A stretch of 64,000 nucleotides of DNA, from NCBI RefSeq assembly GCF_025612915.1, contig NC_069116.1, positions 42,067,090 to 42,131,089 on the forward strand, given 5' to 3'. The DNA is from Magallana angulata (lineage: Eukaryota; Mollusca; Bivalvia; Ostreida; Ostreidae). The notes beneath the pieces are model-generated. The model was not told where the DNA came from, made no database searches, and was given only the letters and a program-made list of their open reading frames with translations. Positions 1 to 11,521 of this stretch are shown one piece after another. The position numbers were made by a program, and so were the translations under genes. Position 1 is the first letter of the stretch, and each line of letters opens with the position of its first letter.

Positions 1-202
1 TGTGATAACATTACGAATCAATTTTGAACCCTAAAACCCGATAACTTCATAAAACATGATTGGCATAAAATGGGCGTGTCTTACAGCATAACCGAGACAC
101 GGTATTGGCTGCGCCGCATAGTAGTACATACATGTAGCATGTGCTTCATTTAAAAATGTTGTTTTAAAGTATAGAAATTGGAAATAATATAAAAATAAGT
201 TA

Positions 203-346
203 AAAGGTATCATTCTTTGATTATTATGAGGTGATAATTTCGGTCGGAGCGTGGTCAAATCTATCAAAAAGCCCTTCGGGCTTTATTGGAATTGACCACG
301 CCCCGACCGAAATTATCACATCATAATACTCAAAGAATGATTCCTT
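203..346. repeat. Palindromic MITE
   Basis: Two arms of about 65 bp are inverted copies: the left carries ATTATGAGGTGATAATTTCG and the right its near-complement, meeting at a short AGCCCTTCGGGCT centre. Related sequence recurs at 8640-8685 and 11325-11400, so this is a dispersed family rather than a local hairpin. It lies just upstream of a relic terminal exon. The superfamily could not be assigned. Confidence 0.75.
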
Positions 347-446
347 ATTCCTTAATTAAATTCTTATATGAAGGTCATTTTTGTCTTGAAAGAAAACTAA
401 TCATAAGTTGGTATGTGTTCCTTATTTTCTTTCTTTACATTTTCAG

Positions 447-509
447 ACTCCCTCCAATCAGAAGAAGCGCTCCTTTGGCCGACGGTTTCTCAAATTCCTC
501 GGATTTTGA
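447..509 (+). pseudogene. Terminal-exon remnant of a third family copy
   Basis: After a TTTTCAG acceptor, 20 codons ending in TGA read TPSNQKKRSFGRRFLKFLGF. This aligns with the last exon of the two fuller copies at 5417-5482 (+) and 20500-20565 (-), including the preceding intron text with AAGGTCATTTTTGTCTT and the TTCTTTACATTTTCAG acceptor. Upstream exons of this copy are not visible between 1 and 446, so it is either a truncated relic or the 3' end of a gene starting before the window. Its sequence is more diverged than the two large copies are from each other. The product is unknown; the basic tail (RRFLKFLGF) is the conserved part. Confidence 0.6.
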
Positions 510-769
510 TAAATTTAGACTCTCAACCTAAATACAGCCTTTACTGGAAGAACCGTCTCAGTAGATTTATTTTATTGTACTTGATTCTTTTTCTTTAATT
601 TGAAAGAATCAACTTTTTGCGAATTCTCAAATAAATGTCGATTTTCTTGTTCATAATATATTTTTCTTTTCATTCTCAAATGCAACATGTAGAATCAAAG
701 TACTGAAGTACTAAAACCTGGGCTCTTTTAAAAATATGCATGTTTTTTGTAGAAAAGACTGGTTCTCTT

Positions 770-773
<4 letters not shown>

Positions 774-843
<70 letters not shown>
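774..843. repeat. (CT)n microsatellite
   Basis: About 70 bp of nearly uninterrupted CT dinucleotides. It is one of at least six long CT/GA tracts in the window (also 2487-2557, 3012-3070, 20110-20177, 23510-23574, 40211-40266). Confidence 0.95.
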
Positions 844-846
<3 letters not shown>

Positions 847-2482
847 GTTTTTTTATGTCGGCAGCGTTAGAGCAACTACAATTTGTAAGCGGCTATAAAC
901 AATAATAATATGTCTGTCAAGTATAAAAAAAAATCAGCGTATTGATATTTGAAACAAGCATTATAAAATCATTCCCCCATATCTTCGATGTGCAGCAAAA
1001 TATCAATGCTTTGTAAACATGTGCCTTGTATAATTGCTTAAAATGAATAATCTTGTTTTTAAAGCCCGTAGTTAATAAGAAAACAAAACCAAAAAACATC
1101 CTCGCTAAATTAATTTGCCAAAAAAAAAAAAACAAACACTAGATTTGACGAAACATGGCTCTCTGTGAAACTATTTGGTATAGCGGAAGCCTTTATCTTG
1201 ACGCTGTTCGCGGTTTTTTCTTTAATTTTACAGTTCTGCTATTCATAGACACACTTGCAATTTGCATGCATATAGTCAGGACTTTGCTTCCTGCAAAACC
1301 CGGCTAAATGAAGCTATGAAAGTCGATTTCGGCTTTGCAAAGGATGAATGCCTTTAACTCCGTATTTTGGGCCCTTTTTCGGTCACTGTTGACACCCCTG
1401 CGAATGAGTTCGGAATGGGTTTTTTATCGTTGCGAAGTATGTAATAAATCCAAAGGTGCTCCAATGAATTTCAGAAAGTTCACGAGACTTCATCGAGATT
1501 TGTTTAGTTCCCGTGAAATTTCGAGCGGGAGTTAAAGTGTTAAGATAATATTCTCAAAATACGTAAATACCGGTCATTTCTCATATCATATCCTACTTTG
1601 ATTTATGTTTTAAAACATAAAAAATATTTTATGATAATTATATGTCTTATTTCATCATCTAGAGGTTGTTTAAACTAAACGATGATATTCAGAACAGAGT
1701 TATCGTTCGTGTTCAACCACTCTACACGTGGTTTAAAGTATAAACATTGGCCGGGTTGCTTAATAAAATCATAGCCATTTTTTAGGCTTTGGCGTGCAAT
1801 ACCATGCTTTTAAAAAAAGGATGGGTTTCTGTTTTGTATAAAAACTTAGTATATCGAGCTATTTTCAAGGAACATTCTGCATAAAATATTATAGTCTGTT
1901 TCACTATTGATGCTATTACTAGGTCAGGCGCGGATCAAAAATTTATTCTAAATGGGTTACCGCTACTAAGAAAGTTAATTGTTGCAATAGCAGAAAAAAA
2001 CTATAATTTCTATTGTCATACTTTTTTCTAGAACTAGTTTTATCCTCTAATCAATAAAGATAAAGTTTAAAATCAATAAACGTCTGGATTTTATATTTGA
2101 ATACAAGTACCTATAACAGATTCTATGATATAGACTATAAACACGAGGCACGATTTTTACTGCGAAACTTATAATTAAAGGGTCAAATAAAACCACGTTG
2201 TCTTAATTTAAATGACAATAACATTCGCAGGGGTGGTTGATATGTTTATTCATCGCCTAATTTTACCTCAAGTCGTTTGAACTTCAAGTAGTTTTGGTAA
2301 ATTTTCAATAGAAATTTAATGTACAACGGTTTTAAACTGCGTTGCAATGAAATAATTCGCTATTTTCTTACCATTATTAGGAATTTAGATTTCTACACTT
2401 GATTGATAATAAGATTCATATATATTCATGGAGAACAAATATTTTAATAAGCGTCAAAATTTAGTGGTCTAAATGAACACAC

Positions 2483-2486
<4 letters not shown>
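844..2486. other. Intergenic, no recognised gene
   Basis: AT-rich sequence with only short ORFs. The longest open stretch (1335-1535, 66 codons) has no recognisable motif and no convincing splice context. I see no RNA gene and no clear inverted-repeat element here. Confidence 0.5.
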
Positions 2487-2560
<74 letters not shown>

Positions 2561-2754
2561 TTTTAAGGTTTCAGAAACAAAATATATAACATATTATATC
2601 GGCTGGTATAGGTAGCCATTGGTGATCGTAAACCGGTGGCTGATGTCAACAATTTACGTGTTCGAAATGGGGGGTAGTATACCTATGACTATAATTTTCC
2701 TTTCTGATACTTCAATTTTTTTACATTAAAATCTAAGAAATATACTATAGCGAG

Positions 2755-2890
2755 AAAAAGTGGGGGGGGGGGGGGAGGCATGGCCCCTCCCTGATGCTAT
2801 GTGCCTTATGGCTATGTCTAACTTTGCAAAAAAAAATAAGGAGGCTAAGCCCCCCCCCCCCGGTTCCGACGCCTATGAGGCGGATATACA
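2755..2890. repeat. Poly-G/poly-C flanked dispersed repeat
   Basis: A G14-type run and a C12-type run flank a core with GCTATGTGCCTTATGG and AACTTTGCAAA and end in GGTTCCGACGCC. The same core occurs inverted at 23090-23230 (right duplication arm) and at about 10060-10170. It is a small non-coding dispersed repeat whose mononucleotide runs differ in length between copies. Confidence 0.65.
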
Positions 2891-3006
2891 AACTTCTACC
2901 AAATTGTCATTGAAGTGGTTGAAAAGGAAGACAAACGTGTTGTTTCTAGAAGTTTATATTTATTTATACGGTGGATATCACTCATGGGATAATCAGAACT
3001 AACGTT

Positions 3007-3011
<5 letters not shown>

Positions 3012-3070
<59 letters not shown>
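3012..3070. repeat. (GA)n microsatellite
   Basis: About 59 bp of GA dinucleotides directly upstream of the 3135 gene copy. The equivalent position in the inverted copy (22969-22990) has a much shorter tract, so its length has diverged since the duplication. Confidence 0.95.
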
Positions 3071-3075
<5 letters not shown>

Positions 3076-3134
3076 GACATTGTGACGTCATTACGTTTAT
3101 GACGTTTTCATAACGCGTCATAGATCATTTTCCT

Positions 3135-5482
3135 ATGTTACCAAACAAATCGCAGAGCGAAGACATGTATACAATGAAGATGCAGAGAGAATTCAAAGCT
3201 TTGAATCCCCTTTATTTTGATCCAACTTCAGATGATCAAGTGAAAATGGCAAGTATCGTAAACAAAATAATTTATTTTGTTTTATTAACTTCCTATACTT
3301 GTTTATATACACGTATCTAATGGACATTAATGAAATACTTTCAGAGGGAACACGTCCGTACCAAAAAGATGGCAAAGACCATCGGGAATCTCAAGAAAAT
3401 AATTACACACAATGCGGATGTTCACGTAAGTATTGAAATATTTTCTTACTCGATATTCACTATCATTTCACAATAATTCCTTTCTTTTTCAATGATCTTA
3501 ATTATATATCGGTACACAACCAGCTTTATTGCACTATGATAGATCTAGAGAGTTTTTCTTTTGCAGGATTTTCTACCCAGCTGGGCAACACACGAATACT
3601 TTGAAAGCCTTCATGGAAAAAAAGAAAGTGAAGAAGTAATATTTTATGCCATTCTAGAAAATAAAACATTAGTAAATATGATTAGAACAATTTATTTTAA
3701 AAAACTTTGCATAAAATATCTAACGGTAATGAAATGCCTTATCTTCATTTTACAGGCTAAGACAAAAGTTAACATTGAAGAAATAAAGGTCAGGTTACCA
3801 AAATAATTTTGGTTGAATTACACCCCCTCCCTTTTTTGTTGTTTTCACTCCGATGACTAATAAGAGATACACAGTAGTCATTAGTTGATTTTCTTTTTAG
3901 ATATATGTTTAAGAAATCGTGGTAAAGGCTCGTAAAAGAGTGCTGGAGGAGGCTGCAGCTTTGAAGGTATATTTAATCTGTATAAATAAAAAGAAAGCCT
4001 ATTCACCGGTAATTCTTCTTCTTTTTCCCTATGCGTTAAAATTTCCTTCGTAATACCTTTGGTGTTGTTGATAGGCTCCTCATAGTCAAGATCATGAAGA
4101 TTCGGAGCCCCCGAAAAAAGACGAGATTAATGAGATAGAAATGGAAGACAGAAGAAAAGCCATGAAAGCAGTACACCAGCAGCTACTGGTAAGAATTAGA
4201 TCATTGTGGGTTTATAATTGTTTACAAATGCAGTTTTTGAAATTTTATTTTTAAAAAAGTTTAGCGTAGGAGATAATTCCCCTTGCCACAAATTAATAAG
4301 CATCATTGAAAATTCGTGTCATTATCTTTCAGGCGTCATTCGACTCGGAGAAAAGAAAACTGATGATGGAAAAATGTGAGATGATGAAAGCAAAACAAAT
4401 GATGGCTGCTGTTCATGCTGAAATAAAGGTACTGTATATTTCGTATCAAAATTGGAAAGAGGGGAAGGGGGGTTATAATATTTTCTGAAGTATCAAAGAT
4501 CAAAAGAACATACATGTATTCGGATAAATGAGAATTTTCGATTTTTATTCTTCCAGACCTCATTCGACTCGGAGAAAAGAAAACTGATGGTGGAAAAGTG
4601 TGCAAAAATAAAAGCAGAGCAAATGATGGATATTCATGCTGAGCTTAAGGTACATGTACTTAATATTTCGTATCAAAATTCAAAACCGATGGAAGGGGAA
4701 AATTAATATTTTCTGAATGAATATGAGAGATCTTAAGAACATACTTGTATTCGGATAAGTATTAAAGATCTTTTGATTATTTTTCAGAAAATCGTGTGTC
4801 TAAAAGGCTTTGGATTTGAAGATGTAGAAGACAATTGTTTCATCCCCAGAAAATTCCTCTTTTTCAAGATTGATGGCTTTCGAAATATGCCACAGGTATG
4901 TATAGTGTTTATGTGAAAGATCTGTCAGCGAGATTTTGAATATAAAAAAAAATATTATTTTTGTTTTGTTTATTTATCTTCTTATCAAGCTTATCAAATT
5001 TAAAAGACTAACAGCTCTAATTTCTCGCGTTATAAAAAAAAAACCCCAAATTCAAAACAACCATGTATGGAATGTTTACGATAGGATTAATTTGTTCTAA
5101 TTATCTAATGATGTCGAAGAATCATTTTTTAAATTCAAATTTAGATTGTATATTGATCACTGCATTTAACAAGTTCTGACTTTTGACGTTACTCTGTTAG
5201 CAGATATTAGAGACACCACTGGGAGATGTGGATCCGCCGAACACTACATGTAGTACTAGTACCTCTGAGGAATCGGTGGCGGATCATTTTGTAGATTGTG
5301 TGGTATGTAACTTCATCCATCATTAAATATTAAAATTTAGGAAGGTCATTTTTGTCTTAAACTAAATTTGATTATATGTGGGTGTGTGTGTCTATTTTCT
5401 TTCTTTGCATTTTCAGATTCCCTCCAAAGAGAAGAAGCCCTCTCTTGGCCGCCGGTTTCTAAGATTCCTTGGATTTCGCTAA
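3135..5482 (+). pseudogene. Unknown 11-exon gene, left copy, in-frame stop
   Basis: Coding exons by splice signals and comparison with the inverted copy: 3135-3239, 3345-3425, 3567-3635, 3756-3788, 3901-3966, 4075-4188, 4333-4428, 4557-4649, 4788-4895, 5201-5302, 5417-5482. Every exon is a multiple of three, so all introns are phase 0. The start is MLPNKSQSEDMYTMKMQREF. Exons 7 and 8 are internal duplicates, both containing SFDSEKRKLM and a Lys/Met/Glu-rich helical stretch. The final exon is basic (KKPSLGRRFLRFLGFR). Exon 5 reads IYV then TAA at 3910-3912, where the other copy has GGA; if translated the product would stop at 99 aa of about 310. The exon 4 donor (GTCAGG) is also weaker than its counterpart (GTAAGT). 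I do not recognise the family. An unannotated splice form skipping the 66-bp exon 5 would stay in frame, so loss of function is likely but not proven. Confidence 0.65.
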
Positions 5483-5800
5483 ATTCAGATATTCAACCGA
5501 AATGCAGCATCCTTTATTGGAAGAACCATCTTAGTCGATTAATATCATTGTACTTCATGCTTTTTACTTTTATTTGAATGAATTCATAAGTCATTGCTCA
5601 TTGCTAATTTTAAATTATCAATAAAATGTCCATTTTCATGTTATTATCTTTTTTGTTGTATTTTTCGTGTTGTAGAAAAATAATATCAAGCTCTAAAATT
5701 CGATTGATGCATTGAAAAATCTTTTTATTTTCATTTTTTAAGCAAATTTCTTTTTTAAACAAAGAGAGTATTTTGTTTTGTAAAAATTAATTTCAAGATC

Positions 5801-7540
5801 ACGCAAAATTTTAAACTGATGTTTTTCATTGAGTTCATAAAATTCTTAGTTCTTACTTCTCACCGATAGAAGGGGAGCGAGTTCAACATAGGATTGTACA
5901 GAAAAAAAATCTTTAAACATATAGCTCATGTCATGCAGTTCTTCCATTGAGTTGTGAAATTGTTTTGAAAATATTAAATATTAATCGAAAACAAAAACTA
6001 GCCGTAAGTTGATATTTTCTTTCATATATTTCATGTACATCAGTTAAGGAGATGAAATTAATTCAATCATTCTCACAGCGCATACGGCACGACTTCAACA
6101 GCAGTCTCTCAAATGGGATATAATAGCCTGCTTGGGATATACATGTAATACCTCAAATGAGATATAAATTTGAAGTGCAAAAATTTTTGATTTTGTAATT
6201 TTCTAAATAAATCCGCAGAAATTTTATATCAAATGCAACATCTTTTGGTTTGTGATTTTTCCAAAATCATATAATTTGTCAGATTGTTCCCCAAGAAGTC
6301 TTGGATATTGAGGCATCAATCTCTGCAGCACTGGGGTAACAAAAAAAACTTGTTTACTAAAAAAGTTGTTGTACATTTCATCTAATTAAAGTTGCTATGG
6401 GACATCTGTCGATATGATTAATATGGATTAAAGTACATTATAATCAAAAAATACTTTCACCGGTATAGAATTTTCAAAATTTACAATATTTAACCAAAAA
6501 ATACGTTTTAAAAATTTTGGAAAGTTAAAAATGTTGAAACCCTAAGCGGGGTTCGAACTCGATACAGATTTCTAGTGAACCCGCTAACCCAGTGCTTACG
6601 CTGTTATATGTCGATTTGGGGAAAGAAACTATTTATAAAATTACACTGGATTTTATTGTTTATTTCGATAAATAGTACGTCACATCATGGAAATGCCCAT
6701 TACCTGATTACACCTCGATTTGACTTATTTTTTGCAAAATAAAAAAAAATAAATATGTTTTTGCACTATAGATACTTTATCGCACTTCGGATATAGATTA
6801 TTATATCCCATTTGGGAGATTGGTTTCAACTTGTTCAAGAATGATTTTAAATTAAAAACAGTTACAAATCGAAATCCAATGACTCCATGGTCAATGGTTG
6901 ATTGCCCTACAATTGTGTTCATATGATGATCGCTCACTGCCTGGTCGATCGCATTGCCCACGTGACCAAGAGCAAGGACCACGCACTGTTCTGAGCAGTC
7001 CTCGAGATCAGCGGACGTTAATAAATCATGCACGCTCTACAAGAACAGGTTCCCGCCTGGAAATCTGTATTTTGTTGGTTTCAAAAGGTACGTAGAAATT
7101 CAAATATTTATATTGTTAGGTCGTCCGATGATTTGATTTTGTTTAAAAAAAAACAAGTCCAACAACCGCCTTAAGCTTTTATCTTTGATTTATGAAACAG
7201 ATTTGGAAGTAATGCCTCTAAATTTATTTGCAATGGCTCATGAGCTGATCACTTTATACCGGGGGGGGGGGGGGGGGTCGATTCCCCTAACACCCTGCTC
7301 TAGATCCACGCATGCAGCTATTATGACTATGAATGCGCTCCGTGAAAATTCTTTTATTCACATTAGTTTCCTTCTATATTACATATTGAAGCAATCCCCG
7401 CATGTGTTGAAAACAGCAATGACGGAACGAAGCTAGGAAGTGCCTGGACATGGTCCGCTGAGGGAATTCAACATCAATGCAGCTCTCGGATATTCAAAAG
7501 TAAGTTGTTTTGCTATTATTATAATAGTTATAATCAGATA
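5801..7540. other. Intergenic spacer, possible decayed exon
   Basis: Mostly AT-rich sequence without a gene. A short higher-GC stretch at 6860-7090 ends in a donor-like AAAAG-GTACGT and could be a decayed exon, but it is interrupted by stops in the + frame that reads best, and I cannot name a family. A G17-type run lies at 7260-7277. Confidence 0.3.
6543..6610 (-). repeat. Possible tRNA-derived SINE fragment
   Basis: On the minus strand the sequence GAGTTCGAACCCCGC matches a Pol III B box (GGTTCGANTCC type). It is preceded about 30 bp upstream by GCACTGGGTTAGCGGG, which could be a decayed A-box region. It does not fold into a credible full tRNA by eye. It is probably a fragment of a tRNA-related SINE; a chance match is possible. 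Confidence 0.35.
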
Positions 7541-7747
7541 CTTTGGTTTCATTAATATTTAAGGGTATCAATTTTCGTGGATAAAGTGAAATTCCCAGTT
7601 TCAAGGATACGTAAATTCGTGGCCAGTGGCCTTAGCAATACAAAATGTTATTCGAAAGTTCACTTCAATAAACACTTAATTTCGTAGATGAACTAAATAG
7701 CAAAATCCGCGAAAATTGGTATTCAACGAATATTGATGAAACCACAG
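7541..7747. mobile_element. TA-duplicating MITE
   Basis: The ends CTTTGGTTTCATTAATATT and AATATTGATGAAACCACAG are inverted copies, and a TA dinucleotide flanks each end, the signature of Tc1/mariner-type insertion. The interior contains complementary TTTTCGTGGAT and GCGAAAATTGG subterminal repeats. There is no coding capacity. Similar TA-flanked ends with the motif (T)GTGG occur at 51234-51454. Confidence 0.65.
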
Positions 7748-10372
7748 TACGTAGCATCATGTGGGATTATAGGGAGGGGCAAGGGCGATCGTTGATTTTC
7801 TTGGTTGAATTTACATGTATATATATAAAGGAAGAAGAATTTTGAACGAACTGTCCCCTTTCAATCTTATATTAGGATTTTGATATTTGACATAGTATGG
7901 TTTTTGTTTCTGTTTTTGTACATATAAACATTAAGGGGAAGTTTGTCACCCACCCACCCACCCCAACTTTCAAAACCGATGACTACGTACCAAAAAAATA
8001 TTCAACAGCTATCAATAAATAAATGAATCAACAGAGAAAGCATTGTATTGTTTATATTTATTTACAACCTATATATTTTAAGTAATAAATTATTGAAGTA
8101 AATTTCAATATCAATTACATTCAATTCACTTCTATATTTCAATTGCTCCTAAAAAAAAAAAAGTAGGGAGACCAACCCCATCTGAATTCAACTGAAAAAA
8201 AAATTTCTACGGGAAAAGGTGTGCGACCCCCCCCCCCCCCCCCTCCCCCCGATGCTACGCGCCCGTAGTGTACATTAGATATGATAAATCACGATTCCTT
8301 CATGCATGGGAAATTGAGTCTGACGTCACTTCGTGCAGTCCGTGATTTTGTAGGTTGCAAGCCTAAGTATCGATCGATCGGTAAACTGGTTAGAACTGGA
8401 TCTTACAGATTTCGGTTCTGTCAGCTTCGATAGACTTAAAATATATGGATTGAGGTGATCATATCCAATATAGCTCAACGGGCTTTATTCATATATGCGT
8501 CGGTAAGCCCCCTCCTTTGCAAAGTCAGACTAACCATAACAAAAACCATTTTTTAGCTTGTCCAGATTTTTAATAAGTCTAGCCCCCCCCCCCTTCAATT
8601 TGGTTCTGATGTCACTGTTATGATAGATTTAATCACATCCGGCCTTATTTAATCACCTCATAATATTCAAAGAATTATTCTTTATAATGACTTATATCAA
8701 TGTAATTTTCAGCAATTTGCACAAAATAGTCATTGATAAAATGTACTCAAATACGCGTTACAAAGCCGATTTTAATTATTATCACAAAGATGTATTTCTT
8801 AAAGCAGCTACTACCAAAGTTCGGGTGTATTTGACATGTCAATAAAAATAATAAATTGTCAATCTTAAAACAGTATTGAATTTTATTTCTGTCAAAAATT
8901 GATGTTCTAGTTTTCACTAGCTGCAGGTCTGTAGCTCCCGGTCTGAAAAAAAATAAGGGTGAACGACAAGGGAGTGCAGCGGCTTCACTTCAAATAACAT
9001 TAAAATATTTCGTCTTTGAAATTTTTTTTTTCTAATATACATAAATTATTCGACAGTTAAAATTATAAGCAAATTTGTTCATTACATGCTCATGTCTTAA
9101 TTGAAGGAGGGTCAGAGAGATCGAGAACCTTGGAAAACAAAATTATCTATACTCCCAAGTAAAAATTCTGGATCCGCCTATAAATTACATTCAGGTTTTG
9201 TATCTATTTGTGGGGCGAATAGTTTTTCAAGATTAATAATATAAAATGAATTTGCATGCGAATTGATTTTCTACAGTTCCAAAAACAGTTCTCTTAATAG
9301 TAGACATATATCAATTACATGTATACTCGTATGTAGGTGCATGGGGGTCACCCCCCCCCCCCGGAAAATTTATACTTTTAAGTTATTGAATTTACATAGT
9401 AAAATTACTGAAAATAGGGCTTGAACCCCTCCCCCGGAAACAAAGTTATCCCTCGAACCCAACCCCACCCCACCCTTACCCCCCCCCCCCCCAATTTCTG
9501 GACATGAAATACCGTTATAATAATTCTATTATGTATTTTTTTTTGTATAAATGCATTCCCAATACCAATAATAAAGGTTCTCAGTTCTCAGCCAATTAAA
9601 ATTTGCATGGCATCAATCAATTTATTAAATAACGGCGATCAAACTAATGTAGAATTAAAAGTTCAATGTTTTAATCAAACCCATAGTCTTATCATCTTGA
9701 CACATTTCCTTTTTTCTTAATATTATCTATAGTTTATTGATAAATGCACGATCGATTGATGATCCAAATTCGATCACCAATGACTTGTTTTTTGTTAAAC
9801 CATCACTATTTTTCTTTTTTAAAAGATTTGTTTATTCTTGAGAAAAAAACCCATTACATTTCCAAAAACAAGTCATGATAATCAAATAATATTTAAAGCT
9901 ATTATGCCCAGTTAAGGGAATTTGGTCCCTCATAATGTTAATTTTGCAACGGTAAAAACAGACCCATAGTTTGTCAATATGATGATCGGTATGAAAGATT
10001 GGCTTTGCCCCCGCCCCCCCCCCCAGTTTTTTGCAATTTTTTTCTTGCTTATCAAGATTTCCGGGGGGGGGGGGGGGGGGGGGGGGGGCTTTTCGCAAAG
10101 TTAGACCTAACCATTAGGCACATAGCATAATAGAAGGTTCAGCCCCCCCCCCCCCCCTTTTTCTCGGAGGAAAGATAATTGTTCCGAAATTTACCTTGAA
10201 AAGATGGAAATATTGAAATATTGAGATGTTGGAGTCACAGGTATACTACCCCCCCCCCCCCCCCCCCCCCATTAGGAATTTCATGATTTGTGTAAAAAAA
10301 ATTAATTTTTGGTAGGTAAGAAATTCTTTTTTGAACTATAGGTACATGTATACATCCTCCACACCCTCCACC

Positions 10373-10403
<31 letters not shown>

Positions 10404-11521
10404 ACACACACCACGGATGAGGATTTTCACAATTTTGGGGGTTAGTTTTTTTTTTGGTTTTTTTTTGCTTGTCAAGATTTCTGAGGATTAGTTTAGCCCC
10501 CCCCCCCCCCCCCCCCCCCCACTTTCAATTTCCTTCCGACGCCACTGCATATTAACAATATACATATCTATGTACTTGGAAAAGTAGCTGATACAAATAC
10601 AAAGATGGTATCATGATCTGTTTATCAAGTATTTCACTCGTTCACCTAGATATCAAAATATTCTGTCCTTTCTTTTGAAAGCATTAATAAGAAATTTACT
10701 TAACTTTGTAAACATTGTTTTGTCTTCGTCGGACATTAACCAGAAAAATTTGTCTTTTTTGTTAAAAGTATAAAACTTTTGTTAAGTATTGAGACATAAT
10801 GGAATAATGAATTTCTTTCTTCCTTATACAATGGACAGTCAGTAAAAAAGTGACATTCATCTTATAAACAATTTTGGTTACTTAATAAATATGTCCTTTT
10901 GTTTCTTTGACCAGTTTTATTTTTTACAAGTTCATTTCTACATCTTTCAACTCGTAAGTCGTGTGCACTGATTCTGAATCTACAGAGTATTTTTCCTAAT
11001 TTCAAGAGATTTAATAAACATATGTTTCCATCATAAAATTTCTTTATCCAAAAAATAAGTATCAAGTTTTCCAGAGTTTAGTTCCTCTTTACGTTTTACT
11101 GTCCAGTAATTTAAGAAGCGTTTTAAGTGACTGTTGGTTTATAACAATTGATGAACGGGCGTGTAGATTTCAGTTCTGTTAGTTTCTATAAAGCTACGAA
11201 TTAACTATAAGTTTCCGTAAGATACCGGGTAGATGTAAATTTAATATTGTATTGTCTGGTAGTGTTTTGATTACTATTGTATTATATGATACTGTGGTAT
11301 ACCAAGCATCAATATCCAATACTCGGGGAATAAGGAATCATTCTTTGGGAATTATGAGGTGATAACTTTGGTTGGGGCGTGATCAAATCCAGTAAAGCTA
11401 TGATAGATTTGTAATAAGAATATATCTATAGCTATGCTTATATTGACCACTTATGATTTTGTAAAATAAAAAATGTTACCACAAACTTAGTACTCGTCGA
11501 GTAAATTAAAATTTGAACTTA
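7748..11521. other. Intergenic with many poly-C/poly-G runs
   Basis: No gene is supported. The region holds an unusual density of C or G runs of 12 or more (for example near 8227, 9350, 9480, 10013, 10063, 10143, 10250, 10371, 10498), most in fragments of dispersed repeats that also carry TTGTCAAGATTTC and CCGACGCC motifs. Fragments of the 203-346 MITE family are at 8640-8685 and 11325-11400. ORFs here (9832-10098, 10862-11065) are frame accidents across repeats. Confidence 0.5.

Larger units (their letters stand above)
2487..5800. repeat. Left arm of inverted duplication
   Basis: The sequence from the CT tract at 2487-2557 to about 5800 reappears, inverted, at about 20193-23574. Matching landmarks in opposite order are TATATCGGCTGGTATAGG with ACCGGTGGCTGA (near 2600), a poly-G/poly-C hairpin (2755-2890), a GA tract (3012-3070), all 11 exons of the unknown gene, and an A/T-rich 3' flank ending near AAATTAATTTCAAG (5785-5800). 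Both arms include intergenic DNA, introns and 3' flank, so the event was a DNA-level segmental duplication, not retroposition. The outer end coincides with a CT/GA tract in both arms. Confidence 0.85.

Noticed and set aside
268-283. Terminator-like stem-loop AGCCCTTCGGGCT
   Set aside because: It is the centre of a longer palindromic MITE in an animal genome, not a bacterial terminator.
6725-7095. Possible exon pair on either strand near 6860-7090
   Set aside because: The better-looking + frame has stops, the minus ORF has no recognisable motif, and no partner exons could be assembled.
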